From assembly GCF_006717045.1 (NCBI RefSeq), contig NZ_VFPH01000002.1:620001-684000 (forward strand): 64,000 nucleotides of DNA. The letters are read 5' to 3'. How positions within the stretch are numbered: position 1 is the stretch's first letter; the number at the start of each line of letters is the position of its first letter. Position numbers and translations under genes: made by a program. Shown one piece after another: positions 17,058 to 25,859 of this stretch. Under the pieces are notes generated by a model. That model saw nothing but the letters and a program-made list of their open reading frames with translations. It was not told the origin of the DNA and did no database searches. Origin of the DNA: Pseudonocardia cypriaca. Its GTDB lineage: Bacteria > Actinomycetota > Actinomycetes > Mycobacteriales > Pseudonocardiaceae.

Positions 17058-18089
17058 TCAGGTCTCTTCGCTCTTCTCGCCCGTCGCACGCTGGATGAGG
17101 AGAGCGGCGAGGATGATCGCGCCGTTCGCGGCGTCGATCCAGAACGTCGAGATCTGCGACAGCGTGAGGATGTTGGAGATGACGCCGAGCAGGAGGACGC
17201 CCAGCAGCGCCCCGAGGACGGAGCCGCGGCCGCCGTTGAGGCTGATCCCCCCGATCACGGCGGCCGCGAAGACGGTGAAGATCATGTTCTGGCCCTGGCC
17301 CGCCGTCACGGCGGCGAGCCGGCCCGTGAGCAGCAGACCGGCCAGTGCCGCGAGGACGCCTGCGACCACGAACACGGCCAGCACGGTGCGCGACACCCGG
17401 ATGCCGGCAGCGTGCGCGGCGACGGGGTTGCCCCCCACTGCGTAGATCGCACGCCCGTGCCGGTGGTAGTTCAGGAACAGGTGCACCCCCGCGAACAGCA
17501 CCGCGGCGATCCAGACCGTGAAGGGCAGCCCGACGAAGCTGGTGCTGCCGAGGTAGGTGAAGGCGGGCGGGAGGTTCGCCAGTGTCCGTCCGTCGGCGAC
17601 TCCCAGTGTCGCGCCGCGCAGCAGGATCAGCACCGCGAGGGTCGTGATGAACGCGTTCAGCCGGAGCCGGGTGACCATGAGCCCGTTCAGCAACCCCACC
17701 GCGGCGCCCACGCCGAACAGGACGATCAGGCCGGTGGCTGCGGGGATCGCCTCGGTGCCACCGAGCACGCTGGGCAGGACGAGCCAGGCAGCGAGCATCG
17801 GGGCGAACCCGACGACCGACTCCAGCGACAGGTCGAACTTCCCGGTCAGGAGGATCAAGGTCTCCGCGATCACCAGGATGGCCAGCTCCGCGCTCTGCTG
17901 GAGCACGTTGAGCAGGTTCCCCGGGGTGAGGAACGCGTCGCTGACCAGGGCGCCGATGACGATCGCCGCGACGACGGCCGGGATCATCCCGAGCTGGAAG
18001 GACAGGCGTTTACCCGCCATGCGCGGTACCTGCGGCCGGGAAGGTGCGGTGGGTGGCTCAACGAGCGGCACTGTGCCTCCTTTCGACAT
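17058..18089 (-). CDS. ABC transporter permease, ribose/sugar (RbsC) type
   Basis: The product has eight to ten hydrophobic segments, beginning at MIPAVVAAIVIGALVSDAFL. It carries the family's conserved cytoplasmic loop GNPVAAHAAGIRVSRTVLAV and the TGKFDLSLES and GGISLNGGRGS segments of the BPD_transp_2 family. It would form the membrane channel of an importer with the adjacent ATPase and binding protein. ATG 18089 overlaps the end of the ATPase gene by 32 bases. GTG 18071, behind GGAGGCACA, is an alternative and trims the poorly conserved N-terminus. It is the last gene of the catabolic operon. Confidence 0.9.
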   Translation of the reverse strand: MSKGGTVPLVEPPTAPSRPQVPRMAGKRLSFQLGMIPAVVAAIVIGALVSDAFLTPGNLLNVLQQSAELAILVIAETLILLTGKFDLSLESVVGFAPMLAAWLVLPSVLGGTEAIPAATGLIVLFGVGAAVGLLNGLMVTRLRLNAFITTLAVLILLRGATLGVADGRTLANLPPAFTYLGSTSFVGLPFTVWIAAVLFAGVHLFLNYHRHGRAIYAVGGNPVAAHAAGIRVSRTVLAVFVVAGVLAALAGLLLTGRLAAVTAGQGQNMIFTVFAAAVIGGISLNGGRGSVLGALLGVLLLGVISNILTLSQISTFWIDAANGAIILAALLIQRATGEKSEET

Positions 18090-19605
18090 CGTGCGTCCCT
18101 TCGATCTCGCTGACGAGGTCCCGGTCGTCCCATCCGGCCGGCAGTTCGGCGGCATTGCGGCCGTGCCGCACGACGACGACCCGGTGGCAGATGCGGAGGT
18201 CGTCGAGGTCGTCGGTGCAGACCAGGACCACCGCCCCCTGTGCGGCGGCCCGGGCGAGCGCGCCGAGCAGCACCGTCTTGCTGGCGATGTCGACCCCGGC
18301 GGTGGGCTCGACCGCGACGAGGACCCGTGGCGACGTGGCGAGCGCACGGCCGAGCACGAGCTTCTGCTGGTTGCCCCCGCTGAGCGCCTTCGCGGGCAGG
18401 GTCCGGCGAGGGGGACTGACACCGAGGTCGGCGATGAGCGCGTCGGCATCAGCACGGCGAGCACCCGGCAGCGCGATGCCCAGCCGGCCGGGTCGCAGGT
18501 GGGCGGCGGCCAGCGTCAGGTTGTCCTCCACCCGCATGCCTGCCACGAGGCCCGCGCGGTGGCGATCCCGCGGTACGAGCGCGATGCCGTGGGCGAGCGC
18601 CCGGTCCACCCGGCCGAGCGGCACGGGCACCCCGTCCACCTGCACGAGCCCGCGTGCGGGTTCGAAACCTCCGATCGCCTCGCCGATCTGGGAGCGGCCG
18701 GAGCTGACGAGCCCCGCGATCCCGACCACCTCCCCCGCCGCGGCCGCGATGTCGACGTCGTGGAACCGCCCGCCGGACAGGCCGCTGACCACCAGGCGCG
18801 GTGGACCCGGCTCCGGCCGTGCCGACGCGACGACCTCGGTCGGCGGTGCGTCGCCGATCATCTCCTCGACCAGCTGGGCGGGCGTTGTACGGGCGACGAG
18901 ATGGGTACCGACCCGCCTGCCGTCGCGCAGGACCGTGACGTCGTCGCACACGTCGAAGACCTCGTGCAGGTAGTGGGAGATCAGCAGGAACGTCGCACCG
19001 GTTTCCTGCAGCCGGCGCACCGTCGCGAAGAGGCGGGCAGCGGCACCCGCGTCGAGACGGGCGGTCGGCTCGTCCAGCACGATCAGTTCGCTGCCGTGCG
19101 ACAGCGCCTTCGCGATCTCCACGAGCTGCGCCTGCTCGACGTCGAGCTCCCCCGCGGCAGTCGTGGGTGCGACGTCGACGCCCCACTGATCGAGCAGCTC
19201 CGCCGCACGCCGCCGGGTGGATCGCCAGTCGATCCGGCCGTTGCGGTGAGGCATGCGGCCCATCAGCAGGTTCTCCGCGACCGTGAGGGACGGGACGAGC
19301 ATCGGATGCTGGTAGACACAGGCCACGTGCCGACGCCACTGCTGCGGCGCGGCGTACGGCGGCGTCCGTCCGTCGAAGGTCAGCGACCCGCGGTCCGGGC
19401 GGTGGAGACCGGTGAGCACGCCGACGACGGTGGACTTGCCCGCCCCGTTGCGGCCCACCAACCCGTGACTCCGCCCGCGGTGCACCGCGAGGTCGATCCC
19501 GTCGAGGGCGACGGTCGCACCGAACCGCTTGGTGACCGCCGTCAGCTCGGCGACGGGGGCGCCACCGGGCGAACGAGCTGCAGGTGGGGAGGACGAGAGC
19601 GGCAT
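18058..19605 (-). CDS. ABC transporter ATP-binding protein, sugar (RbsA) type with two ATPase domains
   Basis: The 515-residue protein has two nucleotide-binding domains. The first has Walker A GRNGAGKST, signature-like ELDVEQAQLVEIAKAL and Walker B LIVLDEPTARLD. The second lacks a normal Walker A (GLVSSGRSQ) but keeps the signature LSGGNQQK and an altered Walker B (VLVAVEPTAGVD). This asymmetry is typical of RbsA/MglA-type proteins. ATG 19605, with GTGAGGGGG in front, starts five bases past the binding-protein gene. The frame is open far upstream but there it is the shadow of that gene. It powers uptake through the adjacent permease. Confidence 0.92.
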   Translation of the reverse strand: MPLSSSPPAARSPGGAPVAELTAVTKRFGATVALDGIDLAVHRGRSHGLVGRNGAGKSTVVGVLTGLHRPDRGSLTFDGRTPPYAAPQQWRRHVACVYQHPMLVPSLTVAENLLMGRMPHRNGRIDWRSTRRRAAELLDQWGVDVAPTTAAGELDVEQAQLVEIAKALSHGSELIVLDEPTARLDAGAAARLFATVRRLQETGATFLLISHYLHEVFDVCDDVTVLRDGRRVGTHLVARTTPAQLVEEMIGDAPPTEVVASARPEPGPPRLVVSGLSGGRFHDVDIAAAAGEVVGIAGLVSSGRSQIGEAIGGFEPARGLVQVDGVPVPLGRVDRALAHGIALVPRDRHRAGLVAGMRVEDNLTLAAAHLRPGRLGIALPGARRADADALIADLGVSPPRRTLPAKALSGGNQQKLVLGRALATSPRVLVAVEPTAGVDIASKTVLLGALARAAAQGAVVLVCTDDLDDLRICHRVVVVRHGRNAAELPAGWDDRDLVSEIEGTHDVERRHSAAR

Positions 19606-19610
19606 CCCCC

Positions 19611-20678
19611 TCACCCGGCCTGGTTGGCCCAGAGGGCGGCGTCGTCGACGTTCGCCGCATCGACGACGAGGGGCGGGAACAGGTCGGCCGGGTAGCCGTC
19701 GCCCGTGAGCTCGACCGTCGACCCGTGCCCGGTGGGTCCGACCGCGATCTCGCGCTGGTCCGCGAGGGCCTGCAGGTACTCGAGTCCCTGCAGCACGAAC
19801 TGGTCGGCCGGCTGGCTGACCGACGCGTCGAGCTCCCCGGCGCGGATGGCGTCGAGGGCGGCCGGAGTGCCGTCCACGCTCACCGTCCAGACGTGGTCGG
19901 GCGCGTCCGGCGCCGTCACCCGCCCGCGCTGCTCGAGAACCTGGTGCACGCTCGGCTGGTAGCCGTCGCTGTGCAGGAAGATCCCGCGGATGCCCGGGTC
20001 CGTGCTGAGCGCTCCGGCGGTGGATTCGGCGGCCTTCGCCGGGTCCCAGCGCCCGCCGGTCTTCGTCAGCACCGTGATCCCGGGGTAGTTCGCGGTCATG
20101 CAGGCGTCGAACCCCTGCTGCCGCTTCTGCGCGTTCGTCGAGCGCATGTCGCCCTGCACCTGTAGGACGGTGCCGGTACCGGCGAGCTTGGCACCCAGGT
20201 ACCGGCAGGCCTGCTCGCCGATCTGGGTGTTGTCGACCTGCATGCTGACCGTCGTGGGGCCGCCGCTCGGCCCGAGCATCAGGGTCACGACGCGCACACC
20301 GCGCTCGGTGGCGTACCTGATCGCCGGGACGACCGCCTGCGGATCGGCCGGGATGACGAAGAGGCTCTTCGCGCCGGCGTTGACCAGGTTGCGGATGTCG
20401 GCGTCCTGCTTCGAGGCGTCGCTGTTCGCCGACGTCGGGGAGAGGGTCTGCAATCCGCGGCGCTGCGCCTCGGACTCGAAGATCCGGACCATCGCCGACT
20501 GGGCGGGGTCCTGCAGGAACAGCGCGCTGTACCCGACGGGTTCGACGGCGGTTCCGGCTGAGGCGCCGCTCGCGGCGCCGGTGGGCGAGGTCAGGCCGCA
20601 TCCGGCCAGCGCCGCAGCGGCGAGGGCGGCGAGGGTCACGACGAGGGTGGGACGATGTTTCGGGCGAGCGTTCCGCAT
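19611..20678 (-). CDS. Substrate-binding lipoprotein of sugar-type ABC transporter
   Basis: ATG 20678 gives 355 residues with a signal peptide (KHRPTLVVTLAALAAAAL) and lipobox LAGC, so it is a lipoprotein tethered outside the membrane. The mature part is a type I periplasmic-binding fold of the Peripla_BP_4 family: GYSALFLQDPAQSAMVRIFE, KSLFVIPADPQAVVPAI and the hinge region IFLHSDGY. This family binds sugars, autoinducer-2 and small polar aromatics. Its place in an operon with ring-cleavage-type enzymes suggests an aromatic or sugar-conjugate ligand, which is inference. Confidence 0.9.
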   Translation of the reverse strand: MRNARPKHRPTLVVTLAALAAAALAGCGLTSPTGAASGASAGTAVEPVGYSALFLQDPAQSAMVRIFESEAQRRGLQTLSPTSANSDASKQDADIRNLVNAGAKSLFVIPADPQAVVPAIRYATERGVRVVTLMLGPSGGPTTVSMQVDNTQIGEQACRYLGAKLAGTGTVLQVQGDMRSTNAQKRQQGFDACMTANYPGITVLTKTGGRWDPAKAAESTAGALSTDPGIRGIFLHSDGYQPSVHQVLEQRGRVTAPDAPDHVWTVSVDGTPAALDAIRAGELDASVSQPADQFVLQGLEYLQALADQREIAVGPTGHGSTVELTGDGYPADLFPPLVVDAANVDDAALWANQAG

Positions 20679-20787
20679 GTCCTGCTCCAATGGAGGACGG
20701 GGGGGGAGGGTGGTCGAGGCGCGTCCCGTGGAGGCGCACACCGGTGTCGAGTCGCGCCGGGGCCCCGTCCCCGGCGCCGGGCGAGGC

Positions 20788-21105
20788 CTAGGCGGACCCC
20801 AGCTGGACGTCGAGGGTGGTGACGAAAAGCTCCGCACCGTCCGGGCCGCCGACGAGGTCCACCCGGCTGCCGAGCCCGACCGCCATCGCCCGGCCCTCCG
20901 GCATCGGCGTGTCGGTGTCGCCGATCCGGGCGGTGACCGAGCCGGACATCACGAACACCGCCGACTCCGCGCCGTCGCCGACGATCGACTCGCGACCCCC
21001 GGCCGGGATCGCGATGCGGCGGAACTCCCGCCACGGGCCGGCGAAGACGCCGTCCGCGCGGAGGGTCTGTCCGGTCTGCAGAACAGTGACGAGCCCGGCC
21101 ATCAC
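20788..21105 (-). CDS. Small cupin-domain protein
   Basis: This 105-residue protein is a single cupin barrel: the first motif region is around RRIAIPAGGRESIVGDGAES, followed by AVFVMSGSVTARIGDTDTPM and a second strand set through ELFVTTLDV. The usual histidine metal ligands of cupin motif 1 are absent, so it may be non-catalytic or bind substrate without metal. ATG 21105 overlaps the stop of the upstream cupin gene. A second ATG follows at once. Confidence 0.75.
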   Translation of the reverse strand: MMAGLVTVLQTGQTLRADGVFAGPWREFRRIAIPAGGRESIVGDGAESAVFVMSGSVTARIGDTDTPMPEGRAMAVGLGSRVDLVGGPDGAELFVTTLDVQLGSA

Positions 21106-21542
21106 TCACTCTCCTCGATCGTCGCCTGCTGGCTCAGCTGGTCGGGCTCCTCGGTGGGGCGGCGAGGTGGTAGGACACCGCTGACCGCGGGCGGGAAGAC
21201 CTCGATCACCACGAACTCGAGCCGCTCGGTGCCTGCGTTCCAAACCGCGTGCCTGCTGTGGTGCGGGGTGAGGACGAGTGAGCCCGGCCCGACCTCGTGC
21301 CGCTCGCCGTCGAGCTCGACGACACCGCTGCCCTTGAGGAAGAACCAGATCTCTTCGGTGTGGCTGTGCTCGTGCAGTCCGGCGCGGGCACCGGGCTCGA
21401 AACCCACCCACTCGATGCCGTCCCACTCGCCGTAGAGGTGCGACCCGGTGGCGATCCGCAGCCACCACATGGCTCCTGCGCCGCCGTGGACGCCGAGCAC
21501 CTGGCCCGGTGAGCGGGTGTCACCGACGATGACACTGGACAT
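21102..21542 (-). CDS. Metal-binding cupin-domain protein
   Basis: The 146-residue product contains a complete cupin motif 1 (GLHEHSHTEEIWFFLKGSG, with His-x-His and Glu ligands) and motif 2 (SLVLTPHHSRHAVWNAG). It is therefore likely to bind a divalent metal. Such proteins isomerise sugars, cleave diketones or dioxygenate small aromatics. It lies between the ring-cleavage-type dioxygenase and a second, metal-poor cupin in the operon. The exact reaction is unknown. Confidence 0.82.
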   Translation of the reverse strand: MSSVIVGDTRSPGQVLGVHGGAGAMWWLRIATGSHLYGEWDGIEWVGFEPGARAGLHEHSHTEEIWFFLKGSGVVELDGERHEVGPGSLVLTPHHSRHAVWNAGTERLEFVVIEVFPPAVSGVLPPRRPTEEPDQLSQQATIEESE

Positions 21543-21587
21543 GGCGATTCCCTTCTGAGACGGGTGGGACCGGACTGCTCGAGGTGC

Positions 21588-22532
21588 TCATGTCGGGCCG
21601 TGCGCCCCGGTCATCAGCTCCGCGAGGTCCTCCGGGTGCAGGAAGGACGGCGGCGGGGGCGGTCCCCACAAGTAGAGGCCCTTGGCCCCCTCCCACACCT
21701 GCGGCGACCACAGCGCGTCGTCGACGACCGTGTCCATGTCGCTGTAGTACTCGACGAAGTTGCCGGCGGGGTCGCGCAAGTACCAGAAGAAGTTGGCCCC
21801 GATGCAGTGCCGGCCGAAGCCCCAGACGTGCCGGTTCGGATCTGCCTCGAGCAACTGCATGGCCCCGCGTCCGACCTCGTCGGCGTCCTCGACCTGCCAC
21901 GACGTGTGGTGCAGGAAGTCGACCGGTGCCCGGTGGATGAGCAGGTTGTGGTGGTCGGTGGAACAACGCAGGAAGACGGCGGCGTCCTTCACCTCGTCGC
22001 TGACCTTGAACCCGATGCCCTCGACGAAGAACCGCCGGACGGTCTCGGGTTCGGAGGTGCCGAGGACGCAGTGGCCCAGCTTGCGCGGTCGCACGGGACC
22101 GCTGCGGTGCACGACGTCCGCCCGCTCGGTCGCGCGCTCGATGCGTCCCGGGCCGTTGTAGACCGGGGCCGGGGCCGCCGGCTGCAGCAGGCGCGGCGCG
22201 ACTCGCACCGTCACCTGCGTGCCCGTGACCTGCTCGACGGTGTGCAGGGCATCGGCGGCCGGCCGCACCGGTGCTCCGAGCCTGCCGAGCGCGGTGGCGA
22301 CGCGCGCGAGGTCGTCGGCGTCGTCCGCGCCGACCACCAGCTCCAGCAGGCGCCGCCGCGGCGCCGCGACGATTCGCAGCTGCTCACCGACATCGGCGGT
22401 GCCGAAGGCGTGCCCGCCGGTCGTGGACGACGCCCCTGGGAGGGGCTGCAGGCCGAACTCGCGGTAGAAGGCCGCGGTGGCAGCCGGATCAGGAACACCG
22501 ACCGTGACCGACTGGAGTGCGTGGAGTGCCAT
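21588..22532 (-). CDS. Type I extradiol dioxygenase-like VOC protein
   Basis: The 314-residue protein has two VOC modules (residues about 1-120 and 150-290), the size and layout of catechol 2,3-dioxygenase or 2,3-dihydroxybiphenyl dioxygenase. The three iron ligands of the family can be placed: His in KLGHCVLGTSEPE, His in DFLHHTSWQVED and Glu in GNFVEYYSDMD. It would cleave a catecholic ring next to a hydroxyl using Fe(II) and O2. In the operon it is followed by cupins and preceded by an SDR, an alcohol dehydrogenase and an FAH hydrolase, which together make a plausible ring-opening pathway. The substrate is not identifiable. Confidence 0.85.
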   Translation of the reverse strand: MALHALQSVTVGVPDPAATAAFYREFGLQPLPGASSTTGGHAFGTADVGEQLRIVAAPRRRLLELVVGADDADDLARVATALGRLGAPVRPAADALHTVEQVTGTQVTVRVAPRLLQPAAPAPVYNGPGRIERATERADVVHRSGPVRPRKLGHCVLGTSEPETVRRFFVEGIGFKVSDEVKDAAVFLRCSTDHHNLLIHRAPVDFLHHTSWQVEDADEVGRGAMQLLEADPNRHVWGFGRHCIGANFFWYLRDPAGNFVEYYSDMDTVVDDALWSPQVWEGAKGLYLWGPPPPPSFLHPEDLAELMTGAHGPT

Positions 22533-22562
22533 GACGACCGCCTTTCACTCGGGCCGGAGCGA

Positions 22563-23354
22563 TCAGATGAGCGAGCGGACCGTGCCGCCGATGTCGAAGG
22601 CCGAGCCGTTGATCCGGCCGGTGCGCGGGGAGACCAGGAACGCCACCATGTCGGCCACGTCCTCCGGATCGGCGATGCCGAAGGTCAGCTGCCGGTCCTT
22701 CAGGTAGCGGGCGAGAGCGGTGTCACGGTCCGTCCCGTACTCCGCGGCCAGCAGGTCGACCAGGCCGCCCGGACGCGACCACAGTCCCGTCCACACCGGT
22801 CCGGGGAGCACTGCGTTCGTCCGCACGGCGGGCGCGTACCGCAGCGCCAGCACCTTCGTGAGGTGCAGCACCGCGGCCTTCATCGCGCCGTAGTCGGCCG
22901 GGACGACCTCCGGCTGCTTCGCGAGATCGGAAGCGATGTTCACGACGGCGCCGCCGCCCATGCGCGGGAGCAACGCCCGGGACACGCGGACGTAGCTCAT
23001 GAAGTTGGTGTCGAACGTCCGCTGCCACCCCGCGTCGTCGATGTCGGCGAAGTCGCGGCTGACCGCGACACCGACGTTGTTGACCACGATGTGCGGTGGC
23101 CCGTCGAACCCCGCGAGGGTGCTCTCGACCGCGGATGCCACTCCCTCCGCCGTCGACAGGTCCACGGTGATCAGCAGCGGCGGCCGCCCGTCCACCGTCC
23201 ACCGCTCGTCGTTCTTGTGCAGGAGGTCGCCGTCGATGTCCGCGACGGCGAGGCGGACCCCCTCCGCGCAGAGGCGGTCGGCGATGGCCAGCCCGATCCC
23301 CTGTGCCCCACCTGTCACGAACGCGGTCGTGCCGTGCAACTGCAGGTCCATCAC
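22563..23354 (-). CDS. Short-chain dehydrogenase/reductase in catabolic operon
   Basis: Classical SDR of 263 residues: FVTGGAQGIGLAIADRL (cofactor), VVNNVGVAVS (structural), NIASDLAKQP (serine), ADYGAMKAAVLH (YxxxK) and a C-terminal AFDIGGTVRSLI. Sequence around ADIDGD suggests preference for NAD(H). The ATG lies in the last bases of the alcohol dehydrogenase gene (four-base overlap), so translation is coupled. Probably a dihydrodiol or hydroxyacyl-type dehydrogenase acting before ring cleavage, by inference from its neighbours. Confidence 0.9.
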   Translation of the reverse strand: MMDLQLHGTTAFVTGGAQGIGLAIADRLCAEGVRLAVADIDGDLLHKNDERWTVDGRPPLLITVDLSTAEGVASAVESTLAGFDGPPHIVVNNVGVAVSRDFADIDDAGWQRTFDTNFMSYVRVSRALLPRMGGGAVVNIASDLAKQPEVVPADYGAMKAAVLHLTKVLALRYAPAVRTNAVLPGPVWTGLWSRPGGLVDLLAAEYGTDRDTALARYLKDRQLTFGIADPEDVADMVAFLVSPRTGRINGSAFDIGGTVRSLI

Positions 23355-24424
23355 GCAGCCCCTTCGGTCAGGTCGGCGGAACCACTGCGGCCGCCGATCT
23401 CCAGCAGCACCTTCGGCCTGCTCCGCCGCCCGCCGGCGAGCGCCGTCAGCGCGTCACCGGCCGAGGCGAGGGGCAGGACCCCGTCGATCAGCGCACCCAG
23501 GTCGACGTGTCCGTGCACGACGAGCCGCAGCAGCGCGTCCCACTGCTCGATGCCCGAGAGCACCCCGTGCACCTCGAGGTTCTTCATCACCAGCTGCGCC
23601 GATGGGAACGCCGGGACCGGGCCGTGCGGCACACCGAGGAAGGCGAGGCGCCCGCCGGGCGCGACGAGCCGCGGCGCCAGGGCGATGGCCGGCTCGGCGC
23701 CCGTCGCCTCGATCACGGCGCCGTACGCGTCGTCCTCGGCCTCCTCCGGCCGGAGCACCGCCTCTGCTCCGAGCTCCCGGGCCAGCGCCAGCCCCGCGGC
23801 CTCGACGCCGACGGCGGTGACCCGCGCACCGGTGCTCCGCGCGATCTGCACGGCGGCGAGCCCCAGCGTCCCCGTGCCGAGCACCGCCACCGCATCGCCC
23901 TCGCGCACCCCCAGGCGGGCGACCGCATGAGCCGATGCCGTCGCCGGCTCCAGTACCGCGGCCGATCGGAGGTCGAGCGAAGCAGGCAGCGGCAGAAGCG
24001 TCTTCGCCGGCATGCAGATGTACTCGCTCGCGACGCCCGGACAGGTGCCGAGCACCCCGATCTCGGTGCGGTTGCGGCAGTGCAGCCTCCGCCCGGAACG
24101 GCACCGGTCGCAGGCGTCGCAGGTCACCACGTTGTGCCCGGCGACGGGATCGCCCACCGCGAACCCCTGCACACCCGTGCCGACCTCGACGACGGTGCCG
24201 CTCCACTCGTGCCCGACGACGAAGGGGTACCGCTTCAGGCCGTCACGCAGGTACCCGCTCGATCCGTCGTAGAACGCCAGGTCGGTGCCGCAGAGACCGA
24301 CGTAGGCCACCCGGACCAGGCAATGGCCGGGCTCGGTGACCGGTACGGGCAGCTCGGCCACCTGCCACTGCCGCGGCCCGGTGAGCAGCAGGGCTCGCAT
24401 CGTCGATCCCGGGGAGCCGGTCAT
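23351..24424 (-). CDS. Zinc-dependent alcohol/polyol dehydrogenase (MDR family)
   Basis: The 357-residue enzyme keeps both zinc sites: catalytic ligands in GLCGTDLAFY and GHEWSGTVVEVG, and the structural four-cysteine lobe CDACDRCRSGRRLHC. A Rossmann domain with VLGTGTLGLAAVQIA follows. It resembles threonine, sorbitol and other polyol dehydrogenases rather than simple alcohol dehydrogenases. The ATG overlaps the stop of the FAH gene by four bases. Its second in-frame ATG (MRALLLTG) is a possible alternative start nine residues in. Confidence 0.9.
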   Translation of the reverse strand: MTGSPGSTMRALLLTGPRQWQVAELPVPVTEPGHCLVRVAYVGLCGTDLAFYDGSSGYLRDGLKRYPFVVGHEWSGTVVEVGTGVQGFAVGDPVAGHNVVTCDACDRCRSGRRLHCRNRTEIGVLGTCPGVASEYICMPAKTLLPLPASLDLRSAAVLEPATASAHAVARLGVREGDAVAVLGTGTLGLAAVQIARSTGARVTAVGVEAAGLALARELGAEAVLRPEEAEDDAYGAVIEATGAEPAIALAPRLVAPGGRLAFLGVPHGPVPAFPSAQLVMKNLEVHGVLSGIEQWDALLRLVVHGHVDLGALIDGVLPLASAGDALTALAGGRRSRPKVLLEIGGRSGSADLTEGAA

Positions 24425-25353
24425 CGCTCGCCCGGTGCCGTCGCGGCCACCGGCCGCCGACCGGCGGGGGTGGGTGCCGCGACCGGGTTCGACAGCAGCC
24501 CGACCTCGTCGATCTCGACCTCCACGACGTCGCCGGCCCGCAGCAGGACGGGCGGGTTGCGCTTGAACCCGACCCCGGCCGGGGTTCCGGTCGCGATGAG
24601 GTCACCCGGTTCGAGCGTCATCGCCTGGCTGAGGTACGCGACGAGCTCCGCGACGCCGAACACCATCTCCGCGGTCGAGCTGTCCTGGACCACCGTCCCG
24701 TTCACGCGGGTCCGCATCCGCAGATCCGCGACATCCGCGATCTCGTCGAGGGTGACCAGCCAGGGGCCGCACGGGCCGAACGTGTCCACGGACTTGCCGA
24801 GCGTCCACTGGCTCGTGGCCAGCTGCAGGTCGCGGGCGCTCACGTCGTTGAACACCGTGATCCCGGCGATGTACCGGTGGGCGTCGGCCACCGGGATTCC
24901 CTTGCCGCGGCGGCCGATCACGACCGCGAGTTCGGCCTCGTAGTCGACCCGCTCGACCTCGTCGGGGAGCACGATCTCGTCCGACGGGCCGATCAGGCAG
25001 TTGCGGAACTTGGCGAACACCATCGGCTCGGTCGGCAGGTCGAGGCCGGCCTCTGCCGCGTGGTCGCGGTAGTTCAGGCCGATGCAGAGGATTTTGTCGG
25101 GATCGGGAACCGGCGGCAGCAGGCGCAGCTCGTGCTCCGGGATGCCGTTCCCGGTCGCCGCCAGCCGGGCCGCGGCCTCCGCGACGAGGTCGTTCGGGTG
25201 CCCCGCTGCGAGGTAGTCGCGCACCGACAGGAGGCCGTCTGCCGGCGCCGGCAGACCGGCGAGTTCCACGGCGGCCGCGAGGTCGACGGCGACACCGGCG
25301 CTGAGCACGGCTCCGCGCGATCGGCCGTTCTTGGCATGACTGAGCAACCGCAT
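24421..25353 (-). CDS. Fumarylacetoacetate hydrolase-family protein
   Basis: The 310-residue protein has the FAH C-terminal catalytic fold with the metal-binding motifs: CIGLNYRDHAAEAG, EPMVFAKF, DYEAELAVVIG (acidic ligands), GITVFNDVSARDLQ, and LIATGTPAGVGF. Relatives are fumarylpyruvate hydrolases, 2-hydroxyhepta-2,4-diene-dioate isomerases and acylpyruvases that process ring-cleavage products. Together with the extradiol-type enzyme this points to a meta-cleavage-like path. RBS and start at ATG 25353 are plausible. The 118-base gap to the upstream Dabb gene is the largest in the operon's 5' part. Confidence 0.9.
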   Translation of the reverse strand: MRLLSHAKNGRSRGAVLSAGVAVDLAAAVELAGLPAPADGLLSVRDYLAAGHPNDLVAEAAARLAATGNGIPEHELRLLPPVPDPDKILCIGLNYRDHAAEAGLDLPTEPMVFAKFRNCLIGPSDEIVLPDEVERVDYEAELAVVIGRRGKGIPVADAHRYIAGITVFNDVSARDLQLATSQWTLGKSVDTFGPCGPWLVTLDEIADVADLRMRTRVNGTVVQDSSTAEMVFGVAELVAYLSQAMTLEPGDLIATGTPAGVGFKRNPPVLLRAGDVVEVEIDEVGLLSNPVAAPTPAGRRPVAATAPGER

Positions 25354-25470
25354 GCGTACCTGCCCCTTCGACTGGAGTGCGGCGCGGCGCCGCGAGGGTG
25401 TGCGAGGTGGCCCGGCCGGTGGCTGCGGGCTGAGGAAAGGCGTGGGGGAGCCCCGGCGGCGGGTGCTAGG

Positions 25471-25767
25471 TCAGCCGGAGACGAACTGGACGGTGGCCCG
25501 CTGGGCCACCATGACGCTGGTGAAGGTGCGCACCACGTCCTGGTGGGCCGGGTGGTCGAGGTAGGTCGCCACCGCGGCCGCGTCCGGCAGCTGGGCGAGC
25601 ACACCGAAGTCGGCGTTGCCGGCGCGCAGACCGAGGTCCGGACCGAACCGGTACGACGCCAGCTCGGGGATCTGCGCAGGCAGTGTTGCGAGCGCGGCGC
25701 ACAGCCGTTCCACGTCCGCGGGGTCGACGTCGTCGTGCCAACGGAAGACGGCGAGGTGACTGATCAT
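25471..25767 (-). CDS. Dabb (stress-responsive alpha/beta barrel) domain protein
   Basis: ATG 25767, with AAGGAGC upstream, gives a 98-residue dimeric ferredoxin-like barrel. The start ISHLAVFRWHDDVDP and the helix LCAALATLPAQIPELASYRFG are characteristic, and YLDHPAHQDVVRTFT completes the fold. Members include small cyclases and isomerases acting on polyketide-like or aromatic metabolites, as well as proteins of unknown role. It is the first gene of the catabolic operon, next to the divergent GntR regulator. The frame extends further upstream, but that part is arginine-rich and not coding. Confidence 0.85.
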   Translation of the reverse strand: MISHLAVFRWHDDVDPADVERLCAALATLPAQIPELASYRFGPDLGLRAGNADFGVLAQLPDAAAVATYLDHPAHQDVVRTFTSVMVAQRATVQFVSG

Positions 25768-25859
25768 CCGGCCCTGCTCCTTCCGGGACGCTCCACTGCG
25801 TCCGCGTCTCCGCGGTCGGGGCCGCGGCACCGCAAGAACGTCGCACGCCAGTCTTCGAC

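Noticed and set aside
19606..20739. Upstream extension of the ATP-binding protein frame to give 893 residues
   Set aside because: The extension lies over the substrate-binding protein in another frame and has no protein-like composition; ATG 19605 has a ribosome site.
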